A DNA stretch of 36,281 nucleotides, from contig JACQOI010000244.1 of NCBI GenBank assembly GCA_016202615.1, positions 1-36,281 of the forward strand, written 5' to 3'. The stretch comes from Betaproteobacteria bacterium. Lineage in GTDB: Bacteria; Pseudomonadota; Gammaproteobacteria; Burkholderiales; SG8-41. Shown here one piece after another: positions 22,921-30,724 of the stretch (position 1 is the first letter of the stretch; every line of letters begins with the position of its first letter). The notes beneath the pieces are model-generated. The model saw nothing but the letters and a program-made list of their open reading frames with translations. It was not told the DNA's origin and ran no database searches. The translations under genes were made by a program, and so were the position numbers.

Positions 22921-24279
22921 ATGAGCGATCCGACCCGAGATCTCGTCGATTACACCCTGTCGCTCGGCGTAGCCGAGCTGGGAGAGGCGGGCCTGCACCA
23001 GGCCAAACGCCGTTTGCTCGATACGCTTGGCTGTGCGCTCGGTGCCTACACCGCGCCGGCCACCAAGATCGCGCGGAGTCTCGCGCCCCGCGTGACGGAC
23101 GGGCCGACCGCCCGGATTATCGGCAGCCTCGCGCCCACGACGCTCGAGATGGCGGCGTTCGTGAACGGCGTGATGATCCGCTACCTCGATTTCAACGACA
23201 CCTACCGCACGCTCGACGGCGCGCATCCATCCGACAATTTTTCCGCCGTACTCGCCGTCGCCGAATCGCTGGACGCGACGGCACGCGATTTTCTCGTCGC
23301 CCTCACGATCGCATACGAGGTCCAGTGCCGGTTCGTCGACTGCATCCCGCTCAACGCCCACGGCTGGGACATGCCGATATCGGGCGCGATCGCCTCGGCG
23401 CTCGCTTGCGGCCGGTTGCTCGGCATGGATGCGCAACAACTGGGACACGCGGTTGCGATTGCCGCGGTCTCGAACATCTGCACGTATCAGAGCCGCGCCG
23501 GGGAGCTTTCCATGTGGAAAGGCGGCGCGAGCGCCAACGGCGCGCGCCAGGGCGTATTCGCTGCGCTGCTCGCCGAGCGCGGAATGACCGGTCCCTCGGA
23601 GGTGTTCGAGGGCGAGTATGGGCTGTGGCCGCAGACGATCGGCAAGAGCTGCGAGTTGCGCGGGTTCGCGCGGCAAGGCGGGAAATTCGCGATCGCGCAA
23701 TCGAACATCAAGCAGTTTCCGGTGAAAGACTCCCTGCAATTGCCGGCCGCGACCGCAATCGACCTGCACGGCAAGTTCCCGCCCGAGCGGATCACGAGGA
23801 TCACGATCGAAACCTATCAGTCCGCTTACAAGGGCGCGGCGGCGGACCCGGAATTCTGGGCGCCCAAGACGCGGGAAACCGCGGACCACTCGATGCCTTT
23901 TTGCGTTGCGGTCGGCGTGCTGGACGGCGCGATCACCACGGAGACGTTCCGGCTGGGCCGCTACCTGGACCCGGACGTCAACGACCTGATCGGGAAGTGC
24001 AAGGTGGAAGTGGTGGAAGCGTACACGCGCGCCGCGCCTGGCATCCGCAACTGCCGGGTCACCGTAACGTCGGATGACGGGCAGTCGGTCGATGCGCACC
24101 GCAAGTTGTCGTTGCAGGACATCGAACGCGGCCTGAGCGATGATGAGCTGCTCGCGAAGTTTGACGACCTGACCGCCCAAGTGCTCTCGCCGGATCAGCG
24201 CGCCCGGCTGCTGGATGTGGTGTGGCATATCGACGGGCTTCCGCGCATCCGGCGGCTCGTCGACTTGCTGATGGTCTGA
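22921..24279 (+). CDS. MmgE/PrpD family protein
   Basis: The 452-residue product is a second MmgE/PrpD member, without the basic N-terminal extension of the one at 5793. Family features are LLDTLGCALGAY, FVNGVMIRYLDFNDTYRTLDGAHPSDN, the helix ALTIAYEVQCRF, SMWKGGASANGARQGVFAALLAERGMTGP and the late segment NIKQFPVKDSLQLP. Members hydrate, decarboxylate or epimerise polycarboxylates; the substrate cannot be read here. It starts 42 bp after the SDR gene and ends 43 bp before the epimerase, so these probably share a transcript with the receptor at 21051. Confidence 0.88.
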   Translation: MSDPTRDLVDYTLSLGVAELGEAGLHQAKRRLLDTLGCALGAYTAPATKIARSLAPRVTDGPTARIIGSLAPTTLEMAAFVNGVMIRYLDFNDTYRTLDGAHPSDNFSAVLAVAESLDATARDFLVALTIAYEVQCRFVDCIPLNAHGWDMPISGAIASALACGRLLGMDAQQLGHAVAIAAVSNICTYQSRAGELSMWKGGASANGARQGVFAALLAERGMTGPSEVFEGEYGLWPQTIGKSCELRGFARQGGKFAIAQSNIKQFPVKDSLQLPAATAIDLHGKFPPERITRITIETYQSAYKGAAADPEFWAPKTRETADHSMPFCVAVGVLDGAITTETFRLGRYLDPDVNDLIGKCKVEVVEAYTRAAPGIRNCRVTVTSDDGQSVDAHRKLSLQDIERGLSDDELLAKFDDLTAQVLSPDQRARLLDVVWHIDGLPRIRRLVDLLMV

Positions 24280-24322
24280 TGGCGACGCTTGCCTGCGGAC
24301 GGCTCTGCCGCGGCGCTTCATC

Positions 24323-25294
24323 GTGACGGTGCTCGTCACCGGCGGTCTGGGGCTGGTCGGCATCCACACTGCCCGCTACTTCGCGCAGCAGGGCCACGAT
24401 GTCGTGTGTTATGACAGGAAACCGGTTTCGCCGCTCGCGGCCGCGATCCTGGGCGACGCCCAAAGGGTGGAAGTCGTCACCGGTGACATCGAGGACCACG
24501 CGCGGTTGGAAGAAATCATGCGCTCGAGAGGTGTGCAAGGGGTCATTCATGCCGCCGCGGTCGTCAATGAAAAGATTTGCCGCGAAGAGCCGCTCGTGGC
24601 CGCCCGAATGAACATCGGTGGTAGCGCGGCCGTTCTCGACGTCGCGCGCAGGAACGGCGTCCAGCGCTTCATCTACACGTCATCGGCGACGGTATACGGT
24701 CCGCGACGCGACCGGCGTCCGATCGCCGAAGACGAGGCGCGCCCCGGCCACGTGTACGGGTACAGCAAGTACCTCGCGGAACAGTGGACCGAATGCTATC
24801 AAAAGATCTACGGCCTCGACTGCGCCATCGTGCGTCTGTCGAGCGTCTATGGGCCCGGCAAGAGCTGGGCGCCCGACCGGTATCCCAAGCAGCGGCTTTG
24901 TCTCGAGGCGATCAACGGAAATCGCTACACGATGCCGGACGGCGGCGACTATCGCCGGGACTTCACCTTCGTCACGGATGTCGCCGCGGGCATACATCTT
25001 GTGTACGCGGCCCCGAAACTCGATCATCGTGTGTTCAATATCGCGGCGGGCGAGATCTTCAGCCTCAGGGACGTGGCGCAGGTGCTTAATACGCTTTTCT
25101 CCAGGGCGAAGCTCGACGTCGCGCCCGGGCAATTCGAGGAGAACGTCGCGCTCCAGGGCAGCGTGCGCGGTCCGCTCAGCATAGACCGGGCCCGGCGCGA
25201 GCTCGATTTTGCTCCGCGCACCGATCTGCGCCGCGGCCTCGAGCAATACACCGAATTCATCGCACGGCACTGCATCACCAATCCGTCGCCCTAA
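24323..25294 (+). CDS. NAD-dependent epimerase/dehydratase (extended SDR)
   Basis: The 323-residue product starts at GTG 24323 with VLVTGGLGLVGIHTARYF, the extended-SDR coenzyme motif. It has YTSSATVYGPR (118-128) and the catalytic Y145-G-Y-S-K149. DFTFVTDVAAGIHLV and RVFNIAAGEIFSLRDVAQ are typical of nucleotide-sugar epimerase-like proteins. In clusters like this, such proteins often act on small metabolites rather than sugars, so calling it a sugar epimerase would be unsafe. There is no Shine-Dalgarno site of note before the GTG; translation may be coupled to the preceding gene. Confidence 0.85.
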   Translation: MTVLVTGGLGLVGIHTARYFAQQGHDVVCYDRKPVSPLAAAILGDAQRVEVVTGDIEDHARLEEIMRSRGVQGVIHAAAVVNEKICREEPLVAARMNIGGSAAVLDVARRNGVQRFIYTSSATVYGPRRDRRPIAEDEARPGHVYGYSKYLAEQWTECYQKIYGLDCAIVRLSSVYGPGKSWAPDRYPKQRLCLEAINGNRYTMPDGGDYRRDFTFVTDVAAGIHLVYAAPKLDHRVFNIAAGEIFSLRDVAQVLNTLFSRAKLDVAPGQFEENVALQGSVRGPLSIDRARRELDFAPRTDLRRGLEQYTEFIARHCITNPSP

Positions 25295-25327
25295 AGTCGG
25301 AGTCCGAACAAAAGAGGAGGTGTGCCA

Positions 25328-26329
25328 ATGGGCAAAGCGGCTTTACGGAATTTCGTGGCAACGCGTGGCATCGCGAGTGCCGTCGTCATCGGATTGATTG
25401 CGCCCGCGATCTCAGCGGCGCAGGAGACGCCCTATCCCGAAAGGCCGATCCGGTTCCTCGTGCCGTTTCCGCCCGGCGGCTCTACCGACATCATCTCGCG
25501 GCTGGTGGGGCAGAAACTGACGGAAAAATTTCCGCAGCCGGTCGTGGTCGAGAACCGCTCGGGAGGAGCGGGAATCATCGCAGCCGAAGCCGTGGCGCGT
25601 GCGCCGGCGGACGGCTACATGATGCTGCTCGGCAACACGGGAATTCTCGCGATCAACCCGAACCTCTACCGCAAGCTGCCGTACGATCCCATCAAGGACT
25701 TTGCCGCCGTGACGCTGATGGCGCGGGTTCCGAACGTGCTGGTCGTGCATCCGTCGCTCCCGGTAAAGTCGGTGCGGGAACTGGTGCAGCTTGCGAAGAA
25801 GGACGCGCGTCCGCTCAATTATGGCTCTCCGGGCAGCGGCAGTCTTCAGCATCTCGCGATGGAAATGTTCAAGACGGCGGCGGGCGTGAATTTCACGCAC
25901 GTGCCGTACAAAGGCGGCGGACCCGCGCTCATCGACCTGATCGGCGGACACCTGGAAGCGCTAGTCGCAACGCTGCCTTCGGCGTTGCCCCATATCCAGG
26001 CGGGGAGACTTCGGGTGCTTGCCATCGGCGACGCGCAACGCTCGGCGTTGATGCCAGAGCTACCGACCATCGCCGAGTCCGGCTATCCGGGATACGAGGC
26101 CTATTCATGGCACGGCGTGATGGTCCCGCAGCGCACGCCGGCGGATATCGTGTCGCTGCTCAACAGGGAAATCGTCGCGATCCTCTCCAGCGCGGACTCG
26201 CGGGCCGTTTTGAAGAAAGGCGGCTTCGACGTCGTCGCATCGAGCTCCGCCGCCTTTGCCGAGATGATCAAATCGGAAATCGCCAAATATGCCGTCGCGG
26301 TCAAGTCATCCGGTGCGAGGGTCGACTGA
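25328..26329 (+). CDS. TTT transporter periplasmic receptor (Bug/TctC family)
   Basis: ATG 25328 is chosen because GAGGAGG at 25314-25320 is seven bases before it; GTG 25322 would be too close. The product has 333 residues, with a signal peptide ending near AISAA. The mature part starts QETPYPERPIRFLVPFPPGG, then VVVENRSGGAGIIAAEAVA, PADGYMM, GSPGSGSLQHLAMEMFKT and HVPYKGGGPALIDLIGGH. It follows the epimerase by 33 bp and is probably the last gene of the run that begins at 21051. That run is then bracketed by a receptor at each end. Confidence 0.92.
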   Translation: MGKAALRNFVATRGIASAVVIGLIAPAISAAQETPYPERPIRFLVPFPPGGSTDIISRLVGQKLTEKFPQPVVVENRSGGAGIIAAEAVARAPADGYMMLLGNTGILAINPNLYRKLPYDPIKDFAAVTLMARVPNVLVVHPSLPVKSVRELVQLAKKDARPLNYGSPGSGSLQHLAMEMFKTAAGVNFTHVPYKGGGPALIDLIGGHLEALVATLPSALPHIQAGRLRVLAIGDAQRSALMPELPTIAESGYPGYEAYSWHGVMVPQRTPADIVSLLNREIVAILSSADSRAVLKKGGFDVVASSSAAFAEMIKSEIAKYAVAVKSSGARVD

Positions 26330-26342
26330 GTCACCGTCTCCG

Positions 26343-26436
26343 GGCGCACCGAGCGCCGATCCGGCATCACTGCAGCGCTGCATAGTCACAGGATGCCGGC
26401 GACGGGCGCATTGATTTTTCTATTTCTTCTCGGAGA
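26343..26436. repeat. Second intergenic repeat, copy upstream of a TTT receptor
   Basis: It begins GGCGCACCGAGCGCCGATCC and aligns with 18459-18524, missing two bases (CA) in the middle. The downstream part, GCGCATTGATTTTTCTATTT, also matches 16575-16616. It ends in the CGGAGAGG that serves as ribosome site for the receptor at 26449. Confidence 0.75.
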
Positions 26437-26448
26437 GGACCTGCGCAA

Positions 26449-27465
26449 ATGGACCAAGGTCATCAAGGCAGCCAATATTCGTCCGTCCCAAATATGAGAC
26501 GGCGACTATTCCGGGTGTGCGCGGCACTCGTCGCGTGCTTCAACGTGTCGGCTCTAGACGCCTTCGCGCAAAGCTATCCCGTCAAGCCGATACGCATGCT
26601 CGTCGGCTTCGCCCCGGGCGGCTCGACGGATGTCGTGGCGCGCAACATGGCGCAGAAACTCTCCGAAAACCTGGGGCAGAACGTGATCGTCGAAAACCGC
26701 CCCGGTGCGAGCGGCGCGCTGGCGACCGAGCGGGTCGCGACCTCGCCCGCAGACGGCTATACGCTGTTGATGATGTCGATCTCGGACACGGTTTTGCCGG
26801 CGCTGCGCAAGCTTCCGTACGACGTCGAGCGTGATCTGACGCCGGTGTCGTTGACGACGATACTGCCGATCGTCCTCCTGGTTCATCCGTCAGTACCGGC
26901 GCGCAACATCAAGGAGCTGACCGCGCTCGCGCGATCGCGTCCGGGCAAGCTCAATTATGGATCGGCCGGTATTGGCAGCGCCTCGCACCTGCCCGGCGAA
27001 CTCTTCAACCTGATGGCCAAGGTCAATATCGTGCATGTCCCCTACAAAGGCGGGATGGAGGGCGTCGTCGCGGCTGTGTCCGGCCAGGTCGATATGAGTT
27101 ACGCGAGCATCACGGCGGGGCTTCCGCTTCTCGCGAACGGCAAGCTGCGGGCGCTGGCGGTCACCAGCACCAAGCGTGCGTCGGCGCTGCCGGCGGTGCC
27201 GACATTCGACGAGTCGGGATTACCCGGTTACGAGCGCTCGGGCTGGAATGGCGTGCTGGCGCCGGCGGGCCTGCGCAAAGATATCGTTGCGACGCTCAAC
27301 GCGGCGATCGGCAAGGTGATGAACGCCCGCGAGATGAAGGAGTGGCTCAACAAGCAAGGGCTGGAGTCGCAGACCGGCACACCGGAACAATTCTCGGCGT
27401 TCATTCAGCGCGAGGTCGCGCAGAACGCCCGGCTGATCAAATTGACCGGAACGAAAGCCGAATAG
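26449..27465 (+). CDS. TTT transporter periplasmic receptor (Bug/TctC family)
   Basis: ATG 26449 follows CGGAGAGG and gives 338 residues. An inner ATG at 26494 (MRRRLFRVC) would give a more usual signal peptide but has no ribosome site. Cleavage is expected near DAFA, before QSYPVKPIRMLVGFAPGGSTD. Other marks are VIVENRPGASGALATERVA, SPADGYTL, SAGIGSASHLPGELFNL and HVPYKGGMEGVVAAV, where the second loop reads K-G-G-M-E in place of the commoner G-P-A. Its upstream DNA is a copy of the repeat before the TcuA-like gene, so the two may share regulation or only repeat history. Confidence 0.92.
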   Translation: MDQGHQGSQYSSVPNMRRRLFRVCAALVACFNVSALDAFAQSYPVKPIRMLVGFAPGGSTDVVARNMAQKLSENLGQNVIVENRPGASGALATERVATSPADGYTLLMMSISDTVLPALRKLPYDVERDLTPVSLTTILPIVLLVHPSVPARNIKELTALARSRPGKLNYGSAGIGSASHLPGELFNLMAKVNIVHVPYKGGMEGVVAAVSGQVDMSYASITAGLPLLANGKLRALAVTSTKRASALPAVPTFDESGLPGYERSGWNGVLAPAGLRKDIVATLNAAIGKVMNAREMKEWLNKQGLESQTGTPEQFSAFIQREVAQNARLIKLTGTKAE

Positions 27466-27541
27466 CGCAGCGCTGCGGCCGGTCTTCGCCCGGCGCCGGG
27501 CGTGGCTGGGCGAGTTGTGCCGGATCGCGGCTCGGTTTCTC

Positions 27542-27649
27542 GATCGCTACGAGCACCTCGGTCGCTACGTCGGCTGGTGCTCGAACCGGGCACGCGGCGA
27601 GCGGGCAGCGGTCAGTCGCGGGATAACTTCTGACAAAGAAGTCAATTAA
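27542..27649 (+). pseudogene. Remnant of an IS91-like transposase
   Basis: The frame reads DRYEHLGRYVGWCSNRARGE (27542-27601), close to the late motif of IS91-type (Y2) transposases, where a Y-G-W-Y-S-N-x-x-R-G block follows H-x-x-x-x-x-Q-x-x-R-Y. It runs on through unrelated residues to TAA at 27647-27649. No other part is recognisable upstream, where GC-rich palindromes CGCAGCGCTGCG (27466-27477) and GCCCGGCGCCGGGC (27488-27501) stand. The remnant sits exactly where base composition changes. Identification is from one short motif. Confidence 0.55.
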
Positions 27650-27699
27650 GCCCGGTTCCGATTTTTTTAAGAAGCGAAGAAACGAGAAAGGAGAAAAAG

Positions 27700-28539
27700 A
27701 TGACTACGCTTAAAGAAATATTGAAAAAGGAAAAGACTATTTTTTTCCCCGTTGTATATGACGGCCTGACCGCCCGAATCGTGGAGATGAATGGATTCGA
27801 AATTGTCTGGATAGGCGGCTTAAATGTGGCGGCAAGTAATTTCGCACTGCCGGATATGGGGCTACTTACGTTAACCGAGTTTTTGGAGAGAGCGCGAACT
27901 ATCGTTCGAGCAGTAAACATACCGGTTATCTGCGATGTTGAAACCGGTTTTGGTGGCGTAAATAATGTGCGCAGAATGGTAATGGAGTTCGAGGCCGCCG
28001 GGGTCAGCGGGGTGCAAATGGAAGACCAGACCTTTCCTTGTCGCTGCGGGTCGTTCACGGGAACGGCAGTTATACCCGTGGAGGAATATGTCCCAAAGCT
28101 GAGAGCAGCTGTAGAAGCCCGGAAAAGCAAGGACTTTTTGATAGTGGCCAGGACCGACTGCAAACCAACGTTGGGCATGGATGAGGTTATCAGAAGGTTG
28201 AATATTTATGCGGATAACGGGGCTGATCTCGCAACGGCAGGGTCACCCTTTACTCTTGAAGAGTATAAGCGGGTGGTGAAAGAGGTGAAGATACCTATAA
28301 AGGCGAACTGTTCGATAATAGATCAGATTGGTTTGCCTTTTAAACAGTGGGAAGATACGGGAGTTAAGATGGTTGGCTATATGGTTGTGCCGCTTTACTT
28401 CAGCATTAAAGCAATAGAGAAATCCGTTCAAGCGCTAAAAAATGGAACTATAGGTGACATGATAAGCGAGCGTGCTTCACATGAAGATCGCGATCGCATT
28501 CTAAAAATGGATGAGTGGCGGAAATGGGCGGAACAATAA
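27700..28539 (+). CDS. Isocitrate lyase/PEP mutase superfamily protein
   Basis: The 279-residue product has the TIM-barrel signature of the isocitrate lyase/PEP mutase superfamily. It shows PVVYDGLTARIVEMNGF (17-33), IPVICDVETGFGG with a metal-binding D and E, GVSGVQMEDQTFP, FLIVARTDC, and the late IPIKANC. The catalytic loop, K-K-C-G-H in lyases, reads PCRCGSF here: the cysteine is kept, the lysine and histidine are not. It may be a C-C lyase or hydrolase on a 2-methylmalate- or oxaloacetate-like compound. ATG 27700 has GAAAGGAG before it. Codon use is much AT-richer (AAA, ATA, GAA) than in genes before 27465, a sign of transfer. It stands alone, convergent with the following operon. Confidence 0.85.
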   Translation: MTTLKEILKKEKTIFFPVVYDGLTARIVEMNGFEIVWIGGLNVAASNFALPDMGLLTLTEFLERARTIVRAVNIPVICDVETGFGGVNNVRRMVMEFEAAGVSGVQMEDQTFPCRCGSFTGTAVIPVEEYVPKLRAAVEARKSKDFLIVARTDCKPTLGMDEVIRRLNIYADNGADLATAGSPFTLEEYKRVVKEVKIPIKANCSIIDQIGLPFKQWEDTGVKMVGYMVVPLYFSIKAIEKSVQALKNGTIGDMISERASHEDRDRILKMDEWRKWAEQ

Positions 28540-28671
28540 ACATGGAACTGATGAGACATCTGCCGAAGCGTTACCAGATAAATGAGACCGGTCTTCAGTA
28601 GCCAGCAGGGCACATGGACGAACACCGCGGATCCAAAAATAGATAAAGCCCTGCCTCTCCTTTCTGTATGA

Positions 28672-29619
28672 TCAATCCACCCTGCCCCAGTACAGCTCCT
28701 TGAGACGCCGCGCGTACTCCCGGTCCCTGACTTCAACGGCCTCTTCGAACCTGTCGGGGTCGACAAACCAGGTCCCACCCTCAGCATAGCGCTTTCTCAG
28801 CTTTTCTTTAGCCTCCCCGCTCAGTTCTGGCATTGACGATATCATCTCCTCCGCCCGGGCGGCAGAAACGTCCTTGGGCCACTTCCAACTACCGTTCAGA
28901 TCAGCGTGCATCATGGCGCCTTCGTGGGGGCTGCGGAAGCCAAAGGACGCCCTGATGCCCAGGTCAATATCCTCGGCGCTGGCCACTCCCTCCGCCCAGA
29001 GGCGGATGGCCGCATATCTCATTGCTCTCTGGATAGTGTTCAGCAGGTGGCTGGGTATTTCCTTCAGTACCTTGACCGGGACCTTCCTTACCTTCTTCAT
29101 CAAGTCATAGGTGATGTCAAATGTCTCGTCGGTGGTACCGGGCCCCTTGACCATCTCAAGACCGGGGACGATGTGTGGCGGGTCAAAGTAGTGGGTGAGG
29201 ATAATCTTGTCCTTTCTCTTCACTCCCTTGCCGATGTCACTCATCAACAGCGCCGAAGTATTGCTGGCGATAATAGTCTGGGGTGGGCACATTTTGTCGA
29301 GCTTGTTGAATAGCTCCTGCTTATCGGATAGTCTCTCGACAATGCACTCGGTGATGAAGTCGCTATCGGCCAGCTTGGCCATATCGGAGGTAAAGCTAAA
29401 GCGCTTGAAGGTCTCCTCGGCGCGTTTACGGCTGATAAGCCCCTCGGTAACGAAGATATCCAGCGCCTTCTTGACACGCTGGGCGGATTTTTCCAGGATT
29501 TGGTCGTTCAGGTCATAGATGGTAGTAGGATAGCCCCAGAGAGCGAAGTTGAGAGCAATGCCGAAACCCATCGTCCCGCCACCCGCCACCCCTACTTTCT
29601 TGATGTCACTAAGTCTCAT
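28672..29619 (-). CDS. 3-hydroxyacyl-CoA dehydrogenase family protein
   Basis: ATG 29619 (MRLSDIKKVGVAGGGTMG) is chosen because GAGG lies six bases before it; ATG 29649 would add ten residues. The 315-residue product has the N-terminal NAD-binding motif GVAGGGTMGFGIALNFAL, VERLSDKQELF, SNTSAL, and the catalytic histidine (about 143) in THYFDPPHIVP. A C-terminal helical domain includes RAMRYAAIRLWAEGVASAEDIDLGIRASFGFR. It oxidises a 3-hydroxyacyl-CoA or a related 3-hydroxy acid with NAD. The ending (GGTWFVDPDRFEEAVEVRDREY) is not standard and may define a subfamily. It is the last gene of the tctB-led operon. Confidence 0.88.
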   Translation of the reverse strand: MRLSDIKKVGVAGGGTMGFGIALNFALWGYPTTIYDLNDQILEKSAQRVKKALDIFVTEGLISRKRAEETFKRFSFTSDMAKLADSDFITECIVERLSDKQELFNKLDKMCPPQTIIASNTSALLMSDIGKGVKRKDKIILTHYFDPPHIVPGLEMVKGPGTTDETFDITYDLMKKVRKVPVKVLKEIPSHLLNTIQRAMRYAAIRLWAEGVASAEDIDLGIRASFGFRSPHEGAMMHADLNGSWKWPKDVSAARAEEMISSMPELSGEAKEKLRKRYAEGGTWFVDPDRFEEAVEVRDREYARRLKELYWGRVD

Positions 29620-29699
29620 CGTGTGCCTCATGGAGACCATCTCAGTCAAAGAGCAAACTCAGATTTGCGCGGCTCACGGACCGCATTTTCCAGGACGGA

Positions 29700-30665
29700 C
29701 TACTGAGACAGCCCGTAGCGTTTGGGATATTCCTTGAGGTCCTTCTCAAACCGTTCGATAATGGCCTCCGGTGTAGTGTAGATCGGGCTCCAACTCCACT
29801 CTTTGCGGGCATTGCTGTCATCAAAGGCAGTCCACGTACCCCGGGGCATGCGTCGCGGGTCAGTGCTCATCTTGTATTCCACCTTGAACCCGGGATATTT
29901 CTTCTGGAGGATGGCCGCGGCCCCCTTTGCCGAGATAACGGACGAGATACCGGTGACGTTGTAGTTCATCGTCTGTATTTTCTCTTTGGGGGCGTCAAGG
30001 ATGTCAACAGCAGCCTTGGCGGCATCGATGACGTATATCCAGGAACCAACGGTTTCAGGGGTGCCGTACTGGCAGACGTTCGGCTTGCCCAGGATAGCGT
30101 CCTCAATCATCGGCGGCGCCCAGTGGCCCGGGGTGCGGACATTAGGGCCAATCATCTGGGCGTAGCGGACAGTGCGGAAGTCAAGCCCAGACTTGTCGGA
30201 GTACCAGCGTCCCAGTCCCTCACCGTAGAGCTTGCCGGCGCCATAGAGAATGGTGGGCCGTTGCAGTGTGTCATCGGTAATGACACCGTTCATTCCCAGA
30301 CCGAAGGTGCCTATAGTGCTGGTGAACATTATCTTGGGTACGCCAAAGAGGCGGCAGGCTTCAAGGACGTGGTAAGTACCGAGAACGTTAGCCCTGAATG
30401 ATGCCCAGGGATTGAGCTCAGCCATCCAGCTGAGCATCGAGCCCATATGATAGATCGCATCAACCTTGTTGTCTTTCACCACGTTGAGCACTTCGCTAAA
30501 ATTGCCCAGGTCGCCCCGCACAAACTTTACCTGCTTTCCCAGCTCGTCGATGCGGTAAGTATCAGAGGCAATATCGAAAGCAACAACTTCCTCGCCACGG
30601 TTAACCAGTTGCCGAACAGTTTCGGCACCCACGTAGCCGGCACCCCCTGTAACCAGCTTTGCCAT
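29700..30665 (-). CDS. NAD-dependent epimerase/dehydratase (extended SDR)
   Basis: ATG 30665 (MAKLVTGGAGYVGAETVRQL) is preceded by a weak GACGGGG site; the frame extends to ATG 30722 but those 19 residues are not family-like. The 321-residue product has TGGAGYVG, FVRGDLGN, FTSTIGTFG, the catalytic Y141-G-A-G-K145, VRYAQMIGPN and WIYVIDAAKAAVDILDAPK. It resembles L-threonine-3-dehydrogenase-like members of the extended SDR family more than sugar epimerases, but this is a judgement from pattern. It lies between the selenoprotein (59 bp) and the dehydrogenase (80 bp) on the same strand. Confidence 0.85.
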   Translation of the reverse strand: MAKLVTGGAGYVGAETVRQLVNRGEEVVAFDIASDTYRIDELGKQVKFVRGDLGNFSEVLNVVKDNKVDAIYHMGSMLSWMAELNPWASFRANVLGTYHVLEACRLFGVPKIMFTSTIGTFGLGMNGVITDDTLQRPTILYGAGKLYGEGLGRWYSDKSGLDFRTVRYAQMIGPNVRTPGHWAPPMIEDAILGKPNVCQYGTPETVGSWIYVIDAAKAAVDILDAPKEKIQTMNYNVTGISSVISAKGAAAILQKKYPGFKVEYKMSTDPRRMPRGTWTAFDDSNARKEWSWSPIYTTPEAIIERFEKDLKEYPKRYGLSQ

Positions 30666-30724
30666 AACATTCGCCCCGTCTTTTATCAGGTTAATCGACG
30701 AATTTGTTTGCCTACCGGGCAAAG

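Noticed and set aside
22012-24369. Long minus-strand open frame (785 codons) opposite the SDR and MmgE/PrpD genes
   Set aside because: It lies antisense to two clear genes in GC-rich DNA, is rich in R, H, A and V, and shows no family motif; it is a codon-bias shadow.
27626-27642. ACTTCT-GACAA-AGAAGT hairpin as terminator before the PEP-mutase-like gene
   Set aside because: The stem is only 6 bp and the run of seven T is 20 bp away, so it does not fit an intrinsic terminator.
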